Assembly (NCBI GenBank): GCA_963841845.1
Contig: CAWJEG010000012.1
Location: 186,001-250,000 of the forward strand
Direction of reading: 5' to 3'
Origin: CAVVGZ01 sp963841845
Lineage (GTDB): Bacteria; Chloroflexota; Anaerolineae; Anaerolineales; Anaerolineaceae
Length of the DNA: 64,000 nucleotides
This document shows positions 1 through 9,147 of this stretch, in pieces. The notes under the pieces are model-generated. The model worked only from the letters and a program-made list of their open reading frames with translations, searched no databases and was not told where the DNA came from. Within the stretch, counting starts at the first letter, position 1, and every line of letters starts with the position of its first letter. The position numbers and the translations under genes are program-made.

Positions 1-900
1 TCCCAGGCTGCGCATCGTACCATAAAGAGATCTGCGCTGAACAACTGCAAAAGTCATCGTGTTGTAGATTAGAAATAGCCCTACCAGCAGGGCCAGCATG
101 CTCAGGGCAGTCAGGTTTAATTTAAAAGCCTCGGTCATCTCCCGTATGGCTCCTTGCCGAGCCGATGCCTCTATCAGCCGGGTACCTTCCGGGAGCCAGT
201 TGGTAATCTTCGCCGCTGTTTCGGGATCATTTTCAGGAAGGATGAGATCAATGCTGTCAATCCACCCGCTCCGGCCGGTAATTTCCTGGGCAGTTGCAAT
301 ATCAGCAATGATGACGCCGTTGAGCTGCCGGCGCGTGATATCATCCGGTGAATCCAGAAGTCCGGCAACAAATGCCTGCCTGGTCAATCCGTCCGCCTCA
401 ATCGTGATCGAAGAGCCTGGTTGTAAATCCATTTGCCTGGCGAGATCAAGCGAGATATATACCGCTCCTGGCTTGCTTAGAAAGGTGATTAATTGCTCGA
501 AATTTACTGACTGGTTCCAGGCAATATAATTCCGGAAAGGAGCATCAGCAAATGGATCCAGCCCCAGCAGCTGGAATGTTTTCTCCCCCAACTGGGGAGA
601 GGTGACATAATTGGAGATCAGCGGGGCAGCTGTCCGGCTGATTCCGGCAGCCTTGAAGTCGGTGTAAATATTCTCATCCAATCCTTGCGGACCGCCAATA
701 ATTTGATGGGTTGCTTTACCAGCCAGGGCTTCCGTGCTGAGGGTGAATGATACAGCTGCGCTTTGATTGGCTACATCGATCGACACGGCAACGGCTACCC
801 CTAGCGCCACACCAAGGATCATCATCACGCTTTGCAAGAGATGCCTTTGCAGATAGCGGTAGCTGATCCTCCACATTCCAAGGGGAAAAAGTGGCGGCAT
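1..900 (-). CDS. FtsX/MacB-like ABC transporter permease, 3' end outside window
   Basis: The reading frame is open from an ATG at 900-898 to the left edge, so at least 300 N-terminal residues are visible and the C-terminus is missing. It starts with a short cytoplasmic stretch (MWRISYRYLQ), then a first membrane segment (MMILGVALGVAVAVSI), then about 200 residues of extracytoplasmic domain as in the MacB periplasmic core. The next membrane segment (LSMLALLVGLFLIYNTMTF) is followed by QRRSLYGTMRSLG, the usual FtsX-type loop. Its ATG overlaps the stop of the ATPase gene (TGATG), so the two are translationally coupled and form one exporter. The substrate (lipoprotein, lipid or peptide) cannot be told from sequence. 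Confidence 0.85.
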   Translation of the reverse strand, partial: MPPLFPLGMWRISYRYLQRHLLQSVMMILGVALGVAVAVSIDVANQSAAVSFTLSTEALAGKATHQIIGGPQGLDENIYTDFKAAGISRTAAPLISNYVTSPQLGEKTFQLLGLDPFADAPFRNYIAWNQSVNFEQLITFLSKPGAVYISLDLARQMDLQPGSSITIEADGLTRQAFVAGLLDSPDDITRRQLNGVIIADIATAQEITGRSGWIDSIDLILPENDPETAAKITNWLPEGTRLIEASARQGAIREMTEAFKLNLTALSMLALLVGLFLIYNTMTFAVVQRRSLYGTMRSLG

Positions 901-1649
901 CAACAGTCCCTGTTTTCTAATAGTTTGCCATTGCAGAGGGCGAACCTGGCATCGGCATAGCTGGCAGCTTCCTGGCTGTGGGTGACCATGATCACATTTT
1001 TACCTGTCTGGCGGGTTAACCTGTCCAGCAGGTCCAAAATCTGCCGGCCAGTCTCTTCATCCAGATTCCCGGTGGGTTCATCCGCCAGCACCAGGGCAGG
1101 ATCATGAACCAACGCCCGGGCAATTGCCACCCGCTGCTGCTCACCACCCGACAGCTTGTCCGGGAATGTCTTCACCCTGTCCAACAAGCCTACTTCGTCT
1201 AAAAGGCTTTTTGCCCTTTCAATCCCGGCAGCTTTATAGGTTCCGTTTAGTTCCAGGGGTAAGGTGACATTTTCCCATACTGTCAGGGTTGGGATCAGGT
1301 TAAAGAACTGGAATACAAAACCGATCATCCGCCGCCTGAAAAGGGTCAGCTCAAGATCTCCCAGGGCAGCCAAATCCCTGCCCATAAAGTTGATTCTGCC
1401 CTGGTCAGCCCGGTCGATACCGCTGATCAGATTTAATAAGGTTGTCTTTCCGGTTCCGCTTTTACCCAGGACAGCAATAGATTCCCCCGGAAAAACCTCC
1501 AATTGTGCCTGATCCAAAACAACCCGGACTTTTTCTCCCTCCTGGTAAGACTTGGATAAGCCTTCAATCACCAGGATTGGTATTCTTTCATCAATACCTA
1601 CCTGCACTGTCTCCAAATTTCCAGGAGAATTGTTAATTTGACGATTCAT
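900..1649 (-). CDS. ABC transporter ATP-binding protein, LolD/MacB type
   Basis: A 249-residue nucleotide-binding subunit. Walker A is GKSGTGKTT, the signature is LSGGEQQRVAIARAL and Walker B is LVLADEPTGNLD; the EPTGNLD form is typical of the LolD/MacB/FtsE branch that works with FtsX-like permeases. About 25 extra N-terminal residues precede the fold, which starts near ILVIEGLSKSY. It lies upstream of, and overlaps by one base with, the permease at 900. Family knowledge says such pairs act by mechanotransmission at the membrane rather than classical solute import; the exact substrate is unknown here. Confidence 0.9.
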   Translation of the reverse strand: MNRQINNSPGNLETVQVGIDERIPILVIEGLSKSYQEGEKVRVVLDQAQLEVFPGESIAVLGKSGTGKTTLLNLISGIDRADQGRINFMGRDLAALGDLELTLFRRRMIGFVFQFFNLIPTLTVWENVTLPLELNGTYKAAGIERAKSLLDEVGLLDRVKTFPDKLSGGEQQRVAIARALVHDPALVLADEPTGNLDEETGRQILDLLDRLTRQTGKNVIMVTHSQEAASYADARFALCNGKLLENRDC

Positions 1650-1805
1650 ATTGGGATAAATCCTTAAGTTTCGACATTATTTATTGATCAAATTGTAAAT
1701 CATTGGAGCATGATTTGGATAACGTTTGTGTAACCTTATCGCGAAAGCGGGAAGAATTTGCGGTAAATTAACAATTTTCTAAGACAATCTACCCGGCAAA
1801 TCCTG

Positions 1806-1811
1806 TATAAT
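1806..1811 (+). promoter_or_regulatory. -10 element of the tmRNA promoter
   Basis: TATAAT lies 8 bases before the first base of mature tmRNA (1820), the expected distance for transcription starting at or just before the mature 5' end. No good TTGACA-like box is visible 17 bases upstream; AAGACA at 1781-1786 is the closest, at a 19-base spacing. Confidence 0.5.
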
Positions 1812-1819
1812 AAGGTTGA

Positions 1820-2216
1820 GGGGATGACAGGCTTCGACGGGAGAGGCTGGCCCCGGACTGCGAGTCGAGAGGTGCCGACCTCGGAAAATCAGCACAAAAA
1901 AACAAGTGCCAATCGCACTACACTACGCGGCGATGCCCCTCGCTGCTTAATTGCAGCTAAGGCAAAACCCAAGGTCTCCTCGTGAGACCCGTCCGCCTAC
2001 CCCGCCCTCCTGCCGGTGGTAGAACGGGCGTCAAAAAGCCGGAGTGCCGTACAGGACGTCACGAACTGTGCGAAAGAGGGCTTTCGGGCTCAAGTGGCTA
2101 ACCGGATGCCGGTCTGTTGATCTCCCGGCACCCAGTGAAATTAAAGATCGACTAAACTCGTAGATGTTCGAGGGTTGATTCTTTCGGACGCGGGTTCGAT
2201 TCCCGCCATCTCCACC
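1820..2216 (+). ncRNA. ssrA: tmRNA (transfer-messenger RNA)
   Basis: The 5' GGGGATG (1820-1826) pairs with CATCTCC (2207-2213) to form the acceptor stem, and GACGCGGGTTCGATTCCCGC near the 3' end is the T-arm. The discriminator A and CC are encoded but the final A of CCA is not. The mRNA-like part resumes at GCA 1915-1917 and reads ALHYAAMPLAA before TAA at 1948-1950. The bases before the resume codon (CAATC) keep the A at -4 seen in Escherichia coli. The tag ends in the hydrophobic -LAA tail recognised by Clp proteases. tmRNA with SmpB rescues stalled ribosomes. Confidence 0.95.
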
Positions 2217-2224
2217 TGGTATTC

Positions 2225-2251
2225 AAAAAGCTGGCTCAAGCCAGCTTTTTT
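2225..2251 (+). terminator. Rho-independent terminator after tmRNA
   Basis: Arms AAAAAGCTGGCT (2225-2236) and AGCCAGCTTTTT (2239-2250) form a strong hairpin ending in T residues. It sits between tmRNA and the convergent rlmI gene, and the A-rich left arm means it may stop transcription from both sides. Confidence 0.8.
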
Positions 2252-2261
2252 GATTATCCTT

Positions 2262-3470
2262 TTACCATCCCGCCCGGCAGACCAGGCCTTTAAGATAATC
2301 ACCTTCCGGAAAATGGAGCGAAACGGGGTGATCCGGGCTTTGCCAGAGACGTTCAACAATTTTGGCCTCCACACCGGCATCGAGAGCGGCCCCTGCCACA
2401 ATTTTCTGGAATAAATCAGCGGATACCCCGCCTGAGCATGAGAAAGTAAACAGGGTTCCCCCGGGTTTCAATAATTTAAAGGCCAGCAGATTGATATCTT
2501 TATAAGCCCTGGCAGCGCGGTCCACCTGGGAGATTGTGGGTGCAAACTTGGGAGGATCGAGGATAATGGCATCATACCTTCGGGCGCGATCTCTCAAGTG
2601 CCGCAGTTCCTCGAAGACATCTCCTTCAACCCATTCAGCAGATTCCGGGTTGTACCCGTTAAGGCTAAAATTTTCCCTGGCCAGCCGCAGAGCGCTGCCG
2701 GAACTGTCGATGGAGCACACATTTCCCATACCGGCAGCCAACGCAGCCAGGGAGAAAGCCCCCGTATAGCTAAAACAGTTCAGCAGAGAGCTGCTGCTGC
2801 CCTGGTTTGACAGATATTCCTGCAGGCGCAGGCGGTTTTGCCTCTGGTCCAGGTAAAAGCCAGTTTTGTGGCCGTGTTTGAAATCCACAAGGAAGCGCAG
2901 CTTTCCTTCGCGGATGGTCACCGGGCAGGGGGCATTACTCCCGAACAGCAAGCCGGTTTTTTGTTCCAATCCCTCCAGCTTGCGTACATCCACATCCGAG
3001 CGGTCGTAGATGCAGTCAGCATCAATCATTTCACTCATCAGCGAAATCAAACTATCCCGCCAGAATTCTGCGCCGGCAGACAGGAATTGGACCACCAGCA
3101 CCCGGTCATAGATGTCGGCCACCAATCCGGGCAGGCCGTCAGATTCAGCGTTTACCAGCCGGACAGCTCCTTCGGGTTCTGGTAAACCCATGTTCTTACG
3201 CAGTTGGAAGGCATGCAGCAAACGCGTTTTGAATAGATCCGCATTCACCGCTTCACCGTTAAATGTCCACATCCGAGCCCTGATTTGCGATACTGGACTG
3301 TAGGCAGCTTGTCCAAGCAAGTCTCCCTTGGCATCTTTAATCTGGACCGTGCTGCCCGGGGAAGGGTTTCCCTCTACACTTTCCACAGCTCCGGAAAAGA
3401 TCCATGGATGCAAATGCCGGACTGATTTCTCCCGCCCGGGCTTCAAAATTAATGTTGGGATTTGTTCCAT
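2262..3470 (-). CDS. rlmI: 23S rRNA cytosine-C5 methyltransferase, RlmI-like
   Basis: Class I SAM methyltransferase with an N-terminal PUA domain (residues about 1-80: LKPGREKSVRHLHPWIFSGAV), a central RlmI/RlmK domain, and a C-terminal Rossmann domain with motif I LNCFSYTGAFSLAALAAG and the target-base motif DPPKF. Length is about 402 residues, usual for the family. The frame opens earlier at a TTG (3500) that would overlap ligA, but the ATG at 3470, preceded by AGGGA, begins exactly where RlmI proteins begin (MEQIPTLILKPGRE), so I chose it. Family knowledge: it makes m5C1962 in 23S rRNA. It follows ligA after 26 bases and may share its transcript. Confidence 0.85.
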   Translation of the reverse strand: MEQIPTLILKPGREKSVRHLHPWIFSGAVESVEGNPSPGSTVQIKDAKGDLLGQAAYSPVSQIRARMWTFNGEAVNADLFKTRLLHAFQLRKNMGLPEPEGAVRLVNAESDGLPGLVADIYDRVLVVQFLSAGAEFWRDSLISLMSEMIDADCIYDRSDVDVRKLEGLEQKTGLLFGSNAPCPVTIREGKLRFLVDFKHGHKTGFYLDQRQNRLRLQEYLSNQGSSSSLLNCFSYTGAFSLAALAAGMGNVCSIDSSGSALRLARENFSLNGYNPESAEWVEGDVFEELRHLRDRARRYDAIILDPPKFAPTISQVDRAARAYKDINLLAFKLLKPGGTLFTFSCSGGVSADLFQKIVAGAALDAGVEAKIVERLWQSPDHPVSLHFPEGDYLKGLVCRAGW

Positions 3471-3496
3471 TTGGATATTTTTCCCTATAAAAGCTA

Positions 3497-5535
3497 TCAA
3501 TCGATCTTAAGCTTCCCCAGGATTGCCAGCAGGCCGGCTTCATCCAGGATGGCAACTCCCAGCTGCTTCGCTTTTTGCAGCTTTGACCCGGCTTCCTCAC
3601 CAACTACCAGGTAGTCTGTTTTGGCACTCACGCTGCCGCTGACCTTTCCGCCGGATTTCTGGATAAGCTCCTTGGCTTCATCACGGCTGTATGTGGGTAG
3701 TGTCCCGGTAATCACAAATGTCATCCCGGAAAGTGGCATCTGGTCCGGCTTCGATACCTCCGGTTGGTCATTGACCGGCCAGACTCCAGCGGCGCGGAAC
3801 TTCTCCAGCAGGTTAAGGTTAGCCGGTTTATGAAACCAATCCACAATTGCTGCTGCTATATTTGGCCCGACTCCTTCAATCGTCTGTAATTCCTCGATGG
3901 ATGCACGGCTCAAATGATCCAGGTCAGCATATTGCCGGGAAAGGTCTTCAGCCATCACCTCACCGACACCGCGGATTCCCAGGGCGGTAATAAAACGGGA
4001 CAGTGGTTGTTTACGTGAGGCAGCTATAGCCTCCAGGACGTTTTCTGCCTTTTTCTCAGCAAAACCCTCCACCTGCAGCAAATCCTCCTTCTTCAGGGTG
4101 TACAAATCCGCCAGGTCTTTTACAAGTCCGGCTTCAATGATTTGCTGCCCGATGCGGATGCCCAGGCCAACCATATCCATCGCCCCTCGTGAAACGAAAT
4201 GTTCCAGGTGCCGTACAAGCTGGGCGGGACAGTTGGCATTGACACAGTACCAGGCGACTTCCCCCGGTATGTGCTCCACCGCCTCCCCGCAGGAAGGGCA
4301 GTTTTGCGGGGGTATGTAGCGCAGTTCCGTCCCGGTGCGGCTCTCTATTACCGGACCGATGACATAAGGGATGACATCTCCGGCGCGCTTAACCAGCACC
4401 CGGTCACCCTCACGGATATCCTTCTCATCAATAAAATCAAAGTTATGCAGGGTCGCCTGGCGTACGATAACACCCCCCACCTCAACCGCTTCAAGTACGG
4501 CATAGGGTGTCAGCACGCCGGTTCGCCCCACATTTACCCGGATTTCCTTCAGGTTGGTGGTAACTTCCCGTGCCGGAAATTTAAATGCCAGGGCACCGCG
4601 CGGGTCTTTTCCAACATATCCAAGATCATTTGCAAGCTGCAAATTATTTACCTTGATCACCACTCCATCCACTTCAAAAGGAAGCTCGTCACGTTTATGA
4701 ACCCATTCTTCGCAAGCTTTCAGGACAGAATCAAGGTCTTTACAGTATTGAACATGGTCAGAAACCGGGAACCCAAGCTCACGTAAATAATTCAAGGTTT
4801 CCCATTGGGTTGATGGGATATCTCCCTCAGAATAAACAATATTGTAAACCAGCAGTTTTAGCGGCCGGGTGGCAGTAATATTGGCATCCAGCTGCCGAGG
4901 GAACCAGCCGCGGTGTTGCGGGGATTGACATAGGTGCGTTCCCCTGCTTCGGATAGTCTGCGGTTCAATTCCTCAAAATCATCAAGCCAGATCAATGCCT
5001 CCCCGCGCACGACCAGGTATTGCGGGACCTGCAGACCGGATTTTTCAACCGGAATATTAAGCGGCACCGAACGCACCGTGCGTAAATTGGCTGTAATATC
5101 TTCCCCAACCGAACCATCCCCACGCGTTGCCCCCTGGACAAAATTCCCCTGGCGGTAATGCAGTACAACGGTAAGGCCATCCAATTTCGGTTCAACCACA
5201 AAATCCGCAGTGCTGACGCGGGCATCCAATTTCCGGATACGTTCATACCAGGCAATGACCTCCTCCAGGCTGAAAGCATTCGACAGGCTGAGAATTGGCG
5301 CTGGATGTTCGGTTTTCTGGAATTTCTCGGATGGCGGAGCACCTGCCCTTTGGGTGGGAGATGTGGCAGTTATCCATTCCGGGTGAACCTTTTCCAGCCA
5401 GCGCAACCTTTCCATCAGTTGATCGTATTCATAATCGCTGATGATGGGTGCATCCAGGACGTGATAACGGTAATTATGAAAATGGATTTGCTGGCGTATT
5501 TCTTCGATTTCCTGTTTTAAGTCAGTTTCATTCAT
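3497..5535 (-). CDS. ligA: NAD-dependent DNA ligase LigA, split by an apparent single-base deletion
   Basis: The N-terminal part (5535 to about 4897) has the Ia domain (HNYRYHVLDAP) and the adenylation domain with catalytic Lys117 in EPKLDG, up to YVNPRNTAAGSL. That frame then runs into a stop at about 4858. The protein continues in the next frame as RQLDANITATRPLKLLVYNI, so one base is missing around 4894-4900 (CTCGG where CTCCGG is expected). The second part contains the OB fold, a C4 zinc finger (CPSCG...CVNANC), helix-hairpin-helix repeats (VEGFAEKKA, IEGVGPNIAA) and a C-terminal BRCT domain (LSGMTFVITGTLPTYSRDEA). Joined length is about 678 residues, normal for LigA. The gene is essential in bacteria, so a sequence error is the likelier explanation. 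Confidence 0.9.
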
Positions 5536-5618
5536 GCCTTAATTATAAAACACACAGCCGGATTGCAATAAACCGTATCCAAAAAATATGTTAAACTAAA
5601 CTTAAACGGAGGTAAACC

Positions 5619-5990
5619 ATGGGTTGCGGAAGAACTGTCTCATTTATTGCTGCAGGAATAATGATTTTCTTTGGAGTTTTGTTCATATGGGCTACTTTCA
5701 GCCCCAATGGGCAAACCGGTTGGCTGGCTATAGGATTAATCAGTGTATTAATTGGTTTTGCCCTGATCTATGTTGGCTATCGCATGCGCCCGGAACCCGA
5801 ACAGGGTGCCGGAGCAGGGACTACACTGACGATTGATTTACCCGGTGAGGTTAAAATTGAATCGATGAAGTGCCAGAAGTGCGGTGGGACGTTATCCAGT
5901 GAAAACGTACAGATGGTGGCCGGCGCTCCCGTTGTATCCTGCCCGTTTTGTGGATCAACATACCAGCTTACCGAAGAACCTAAATGGTAA
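5619..5990 (+). CDS. Small membrane protein with C-terminal zinc ribbon
   Basis: A 123-residue protein starting at an ATG behind a strong GGAGG site. Two membrane segments are visible (residues about 9-28, AGIMIFFGVLFIWATF; about 38-55, AIGLISVLIGFALIYVGY). They are followed by a soluble tail with CQKCGG and CPFCGS about 28 residues apart, a C4 zinc-ribbon pattern. I do not recognise a named family. It ends 40 bases before the DUF2207-like gene and reads the same way, so it probably belongs to the same transcript as the radical SAM cassette; whether it takes part in that system is unknown. Confidence 0.75.
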   Translation: MGCGRTVSFIAAGIMIFFGVLFIWATFSPNGQTGWLAIGLISVLIGFALIYVGYRMRPEPEQGAGAGTTLTIDLPGEVKIESMKCQKCGGTLSSENVQMVAGAPVVSCPFCGSTYQLTEEPKW

Positions 5991-6029
5991 AAACTCAAAA
6001 ATGGTTTGGGGTTTCCAGGAGTTAAATAA

Positions 6030-7745
6030 ATGAAAAGTAAATTTTTGCGCGCATCTCTCTTGCTGCTTTTCTTATTCTTTAATCAATTTTCAGGGGGTGT
6101 TGGCTCAAACCTATCAATTTCAGGTGGAGGATGAAGATATCCAGGTTTACATCCATGAGGATGGAACTGCAACCATTGATTACACGATTGGATTCTATAA
6201 CGATCCATCTGCAGACCCGATCGACTATGTAGATATCGGAGCGCCAAATTCCAGTTTCTCTTTATCAAATGTGTCCGCCTGGATCGGCGACCAGCAACTA
6301 ACCGATATCCAGTCATCACCATATGTCACCAATGGAGTCGCTATCGGCTTGGGAGAGAATGCCATACAACCCGGCGAGCGGGGTACGGTTCAGGTGCGGA
6401 TTGACGGCGTGCGCAATATGCTTTTTCCAGCAACCGGTGAAGAACCGGATTATGCCAGCTTTCAATTCGAACCCAATTTTTTTGACTCGCAATTTGTAAA
6501 TGGAAACACAAACCTGACGGTCACACTCATCCTTCCACCAGGCATAGAAACAGAACAGCCGCGTTATTTTCAACCAAAGAACTGGCCTGGGCAGGAAGAA
6601 CCCATCACAGGCATGGATGATCAGGGCAGGGTGTATTACACCTGGATTAGTGACCAGGCCAACGGTTCCAGTGAATATATCTTCGGGGCAGCTTTCCCAG
6701 CCACAGTGGTTCCCCCGGACGCCATCGTTGTCCCGGGAGCAGCAGCTTCCACCTCCTCAGGTTCTGGCTCTGGTTTTTTATCCAGTCTATTAGGATACAC
6801 ATTTTGTTGTGGGGTGGGCTTATTCATGCTGGCTATGGTCGCTCTGCCCATCTATTCGGCTACCATTGGAGCGAATAAAAGGAAATTGCAGTACCTTCCG
6901 CCAAAAATTAAAGTGGAGGGAAACGGCATCAAGCGCGGTTTAACCGCTGTTGAAGCCGGGATTCTCATGGAACATCCCATGGACAAAATCCTGACCATGA
7001 TCTTATTCTCTACAATTAAAAAGGGGCAGCCTCGGTGGTCAAGCGCGATCCGCTTGAAATCAAGGTTGCTGAATCCCTGCCGGATGATTTAAGACAATAT
7101 GAGACTGATTTCCTGAAAGCCTTCCAGGAGCCAACCAAAGAACAACGCACCAAAAAGCTGCAGGATACCATGGCAGATTTAATCGTCAGTGTTGGTACAA
7201 AAATAAAAGGCTTCAGCAGTAAGGAAACGGTTGATTATTATAAAAATATCATGGATAAAGCCTGGGTGCAGATTGAAGCAGCTGACACGCCTGAAGTGCG
7301 CAGCGAGGTCTATGAAGAAGTCATGGACTGGACAATGCTCGATCGGAAGTATGATGACCGGACGAAAGAAATCTTCCAGACCCGCCCCATTTTTACACCG
7401 ATGTGGTGGGGAAGATGGGACCCGACCTACCAGCCGACAGCTGCAGGTCCGCTTGGGTCTCCGATATCGACCACCTCGCTGCCGTCAGGAACCGGCGGCA
7501 CAATGAGCAGGCCGACTTTGCCCGGTTCGGTTTTTGCGGCATCCATGGTGGGCGGCATCCAGGATTTCTCCTCTAATGTTATTGGGGATGTCACCAGGTT
7601 TACCGGTAATATCACCAGTCGTACCAACCCCGTACCAAATATACCATCCAGGCCTTCCTCGGGTGGATTTCGGGGCGGCGGCGGCTGTGCCTGCGCGTGT
7701 GCCTGTGCCGGATGTGCCTGTGCATGCGCCGGCGGCGGGCGCTGA
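6030..7745 (+). CDS. DUF2207-like membrane protein with C-terminal Cys-Ala repeat; two apparent frameshifts
   Basis: Read across two frame changes, this is a protein of about 570 residues. The ATG at 6030 gives a signal peptide (MKSKFLRASLLLLFLFF); the frame changes in a run of five G near 6091-6095, after which VLAQTYQFQVEDE restores a plausible cleavage site. An extracytoplasmic beta-rich domain follows to about residue 230, then a membrane segment (TFCCGVGLFMLAMVALPIY), then a cytoplasmic domain containing GLTAVEAGILMEHP. A missing G in GGGG at about 7024-7027 breaks the frame; restoring it gives STIKKGAASVVKRDPLEIKV. The tail is Gly-rich and ends CACACACAGCACACA-GGGR, with seven cysteines. 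The assignment to DUF2207 is from layout and local motifs, not from a search. By topology the tail is cytosolic, so it could be a substrate of the radical SAM enzyme encoded 13 bases downstream. Confidence 0.7.
7686..7730 (+). other. Cys-Ala repeat encoding segment (seven cysteines in 15 residues)
   Basis: The codons read CACACACAGCACACA, a nearly strict Cys-Ala alternation broken by one Gly, flanked by GGGG before and GGGR-stop after. Cysteine codons alternate TGT and TGC and alanine codons vary, so this is a conserved protein pattern rather than a simple DNA repeat. Gly-flanked Cys-rich ends next to radical SAM/SPASM genes are a known hallmark of peptide-modification substrates; modification here is inferred. 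Confidence 0.8.
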
Positions 7746-7758
7746 TTGACAAATCAAT

Positions 7759-9147
7759 ATGAATCCATTCAAGACTCTGCCTGTTAAGATTTCTCCATTC
7801 TTCCTGCGCCAGGAATTTCTCCCTGCAGCGGGGGTGCACCACTACCTGCGGGAGGATCAGCACGGCAAAGCGCGCATTCACCTGCGCCTGGATGGTGACG
7901 GGCATGGTACCCTTTTGGTAAATGCCAGCCGCATTTATCACTTCAATCCCACTGCAGCATTGATGACCTATAACTTCCTTGAGGGCTTCAGCCAGCAGGA
8001 TGCGGTGAAGAGCCTGCAGCGCCAATACCGGGTCCCTGTCAATCAAGCAAGGCAGGACTATGAAACATTTATCCTGGACCTGGAAAAAATCCTTCATCCC
8101 GAAGGAGGCTGTCCGGTTTGCGAGCTCGAACTGGAGACGATGGCACCTTTTTCCGACCGTCCCACAGCTCCTTACCGCATGGACCTGGCAATAACTTACC
8201 GCTGTAACAACGAATGCGGCCACTGTTACAACGGCAGGCCGCGTCAATATCCCGAATTGGCAACCGCAGATTGGATCAAGATATTAGACCGGCTGTGGCA
8301 GATTGGTGTTCCCCATATTATTTTCACCGGGGGCGAACCCACCTTGCGAAACGACCTGCCTGAATTAATCCGCCATGCAGAAAGCAATGGACAGATCACC
8401 GGTTTGAATACCAACGGGCGGAGGCTCAAGGATCCGTTCTATGTCAGGCAGCTGGTGGATGCCGGGCTGGACCATGTCCAGATCACGCTGGAATCCCACA
8501 ACCCGGACATTCACGATAAAATGGTCGCCAGGCCGGGCGCCTGGGAGGATACCACTGCCGGCATCCGTAATGTACTGTCCAGCGGGCTATATGTCATGAC
8601 CAATACCACCATGCTGCAGGATAACAGTCCTTTTATGGGGCAGACATTGGATTTCCTGGCCGAATTAGGGGTCCCAACCGTTGGATTGAATGCCCTCATC
8701 TATTCCGGCAAAGGATTGGAGGTCGGCACCGGACTCGCCAATAGCGATCTGCCGGACCTGTTGGATCTCGCTAAACAAAAAACGGAGCAGCATAACCAGC
8801 GCCTGATCTGGTACACCCCCACCGATTACTGCCAGTTCAATCCCTTAGATTATGGCTTGGGTGTGAAAGGATGCACCGCAGCTTTATATAATATGTGCAT
8901 TGAACCGGATGGGGGTGTCATCCCCTGCCAATCCTTTTATCAGACCCTGGGTCAAATCCTGGAGGATAATTGGGAATCTATTTGGCATCACCCCCTGGCT
9001 GTCCAGCTGCGGGAGAGAAAAAACCTTCCTGTACGCTGTGAATCCTGTGACCTTCTGGTGGAGTGTGGCGGAGGATGCCCGCTTGCCCGCCAGGCACAAC
9101 AACCCACTATGTACCCGCACTCGTTGGAGAAAGGGAGCCTTAAATGA
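7759..9147 (+). CDS. Radical SAM/SPASM enzyme with PqqD-like N-terminal domain
   Basis: A 462-residue protein. Residues about 50-115 resemble a PqqD/RRE peptide-recognition domain (LVNASRIYHFNPTAALMTY...). The radical SAM core carries C149, C153 and C156 (RCNNECGHCY, CxxxCxxC) for the SAM-binding 4Fe-4S cluster, and GGEPTLR is the SAM-contact motif. The C-terminal SPASM region has Cys at 372, 380, 390 and 427 plus CESCDLLVECGGGC, enough for auxiliary clusters. Relatives with this layout (PqqE, sactipeptide and ranthipeptide enzymes) alter side chains of ribosomal peptides. It starts 13 bases after the Cys-Ala tail gene and overlaps the next gene by four bases (ATGA), so it is part of a tight operon. 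The actual reaction is unknown. Confidence 0.88.
   Translation: MNPFKTLPVKISPFFLRQEFLPAAGVHHYLREDQHGKARIHLRLDGDGHGTLLVNASRIYHFNPTAALMTYNFLEGFSQQDAVKSLQRQYRVPVNQARQDYETFILDLEKILHPEGGCPVCELELETMAPFSDRPTAPYRMDLAITYRCNNECGHCYNGRPRQYPELATADWIKILDRLWQIGVPHIIFTGGEPTLRNDLPELIRHAESNGQITGLNTNGRRLKDPFYVRQLVDAGLDHVQITLESHNPDIHDKMVARPGAWEDTTAGIRNVLSSGLYVMTNTTMLQDNSPFMGQTLDFLAELGVPTVGLNALIYSGKGLEVGTGLANSDLPDLLDLAKQKTEQHNQRLIWYTPTDYCQFNPLDYGLGVKGCTAALYNMCIEPDGGVIPCQSFYQTLGQILEDNWESIWHHPLAVQLRERKNLPVRCESCDLLVECGGGCPLARQAQQPTMYPHSLEKGSLK

Noticed and set aside
4199..4786. 195-codon frame on the plus strand inside ligA
   Set aside because: Shadow of ligA, whose zinc finger and OB-fold motifs are on the minus strand.
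7686..7730. Cys-Ala segment as a DNA microsatellite
   Set aside because: Codon third positions vary and the reading frame ends cleanly at GGGR-stop, so it is a protein pattern, not slippage repeat.
7612..8247. 211-codon minus-strand frame across the Cys-Ala tail and radical SAM gene
   Set aside because: Antisense to conserved coding sequence; rich in His and Arg from reversed Cys and Ala codons.
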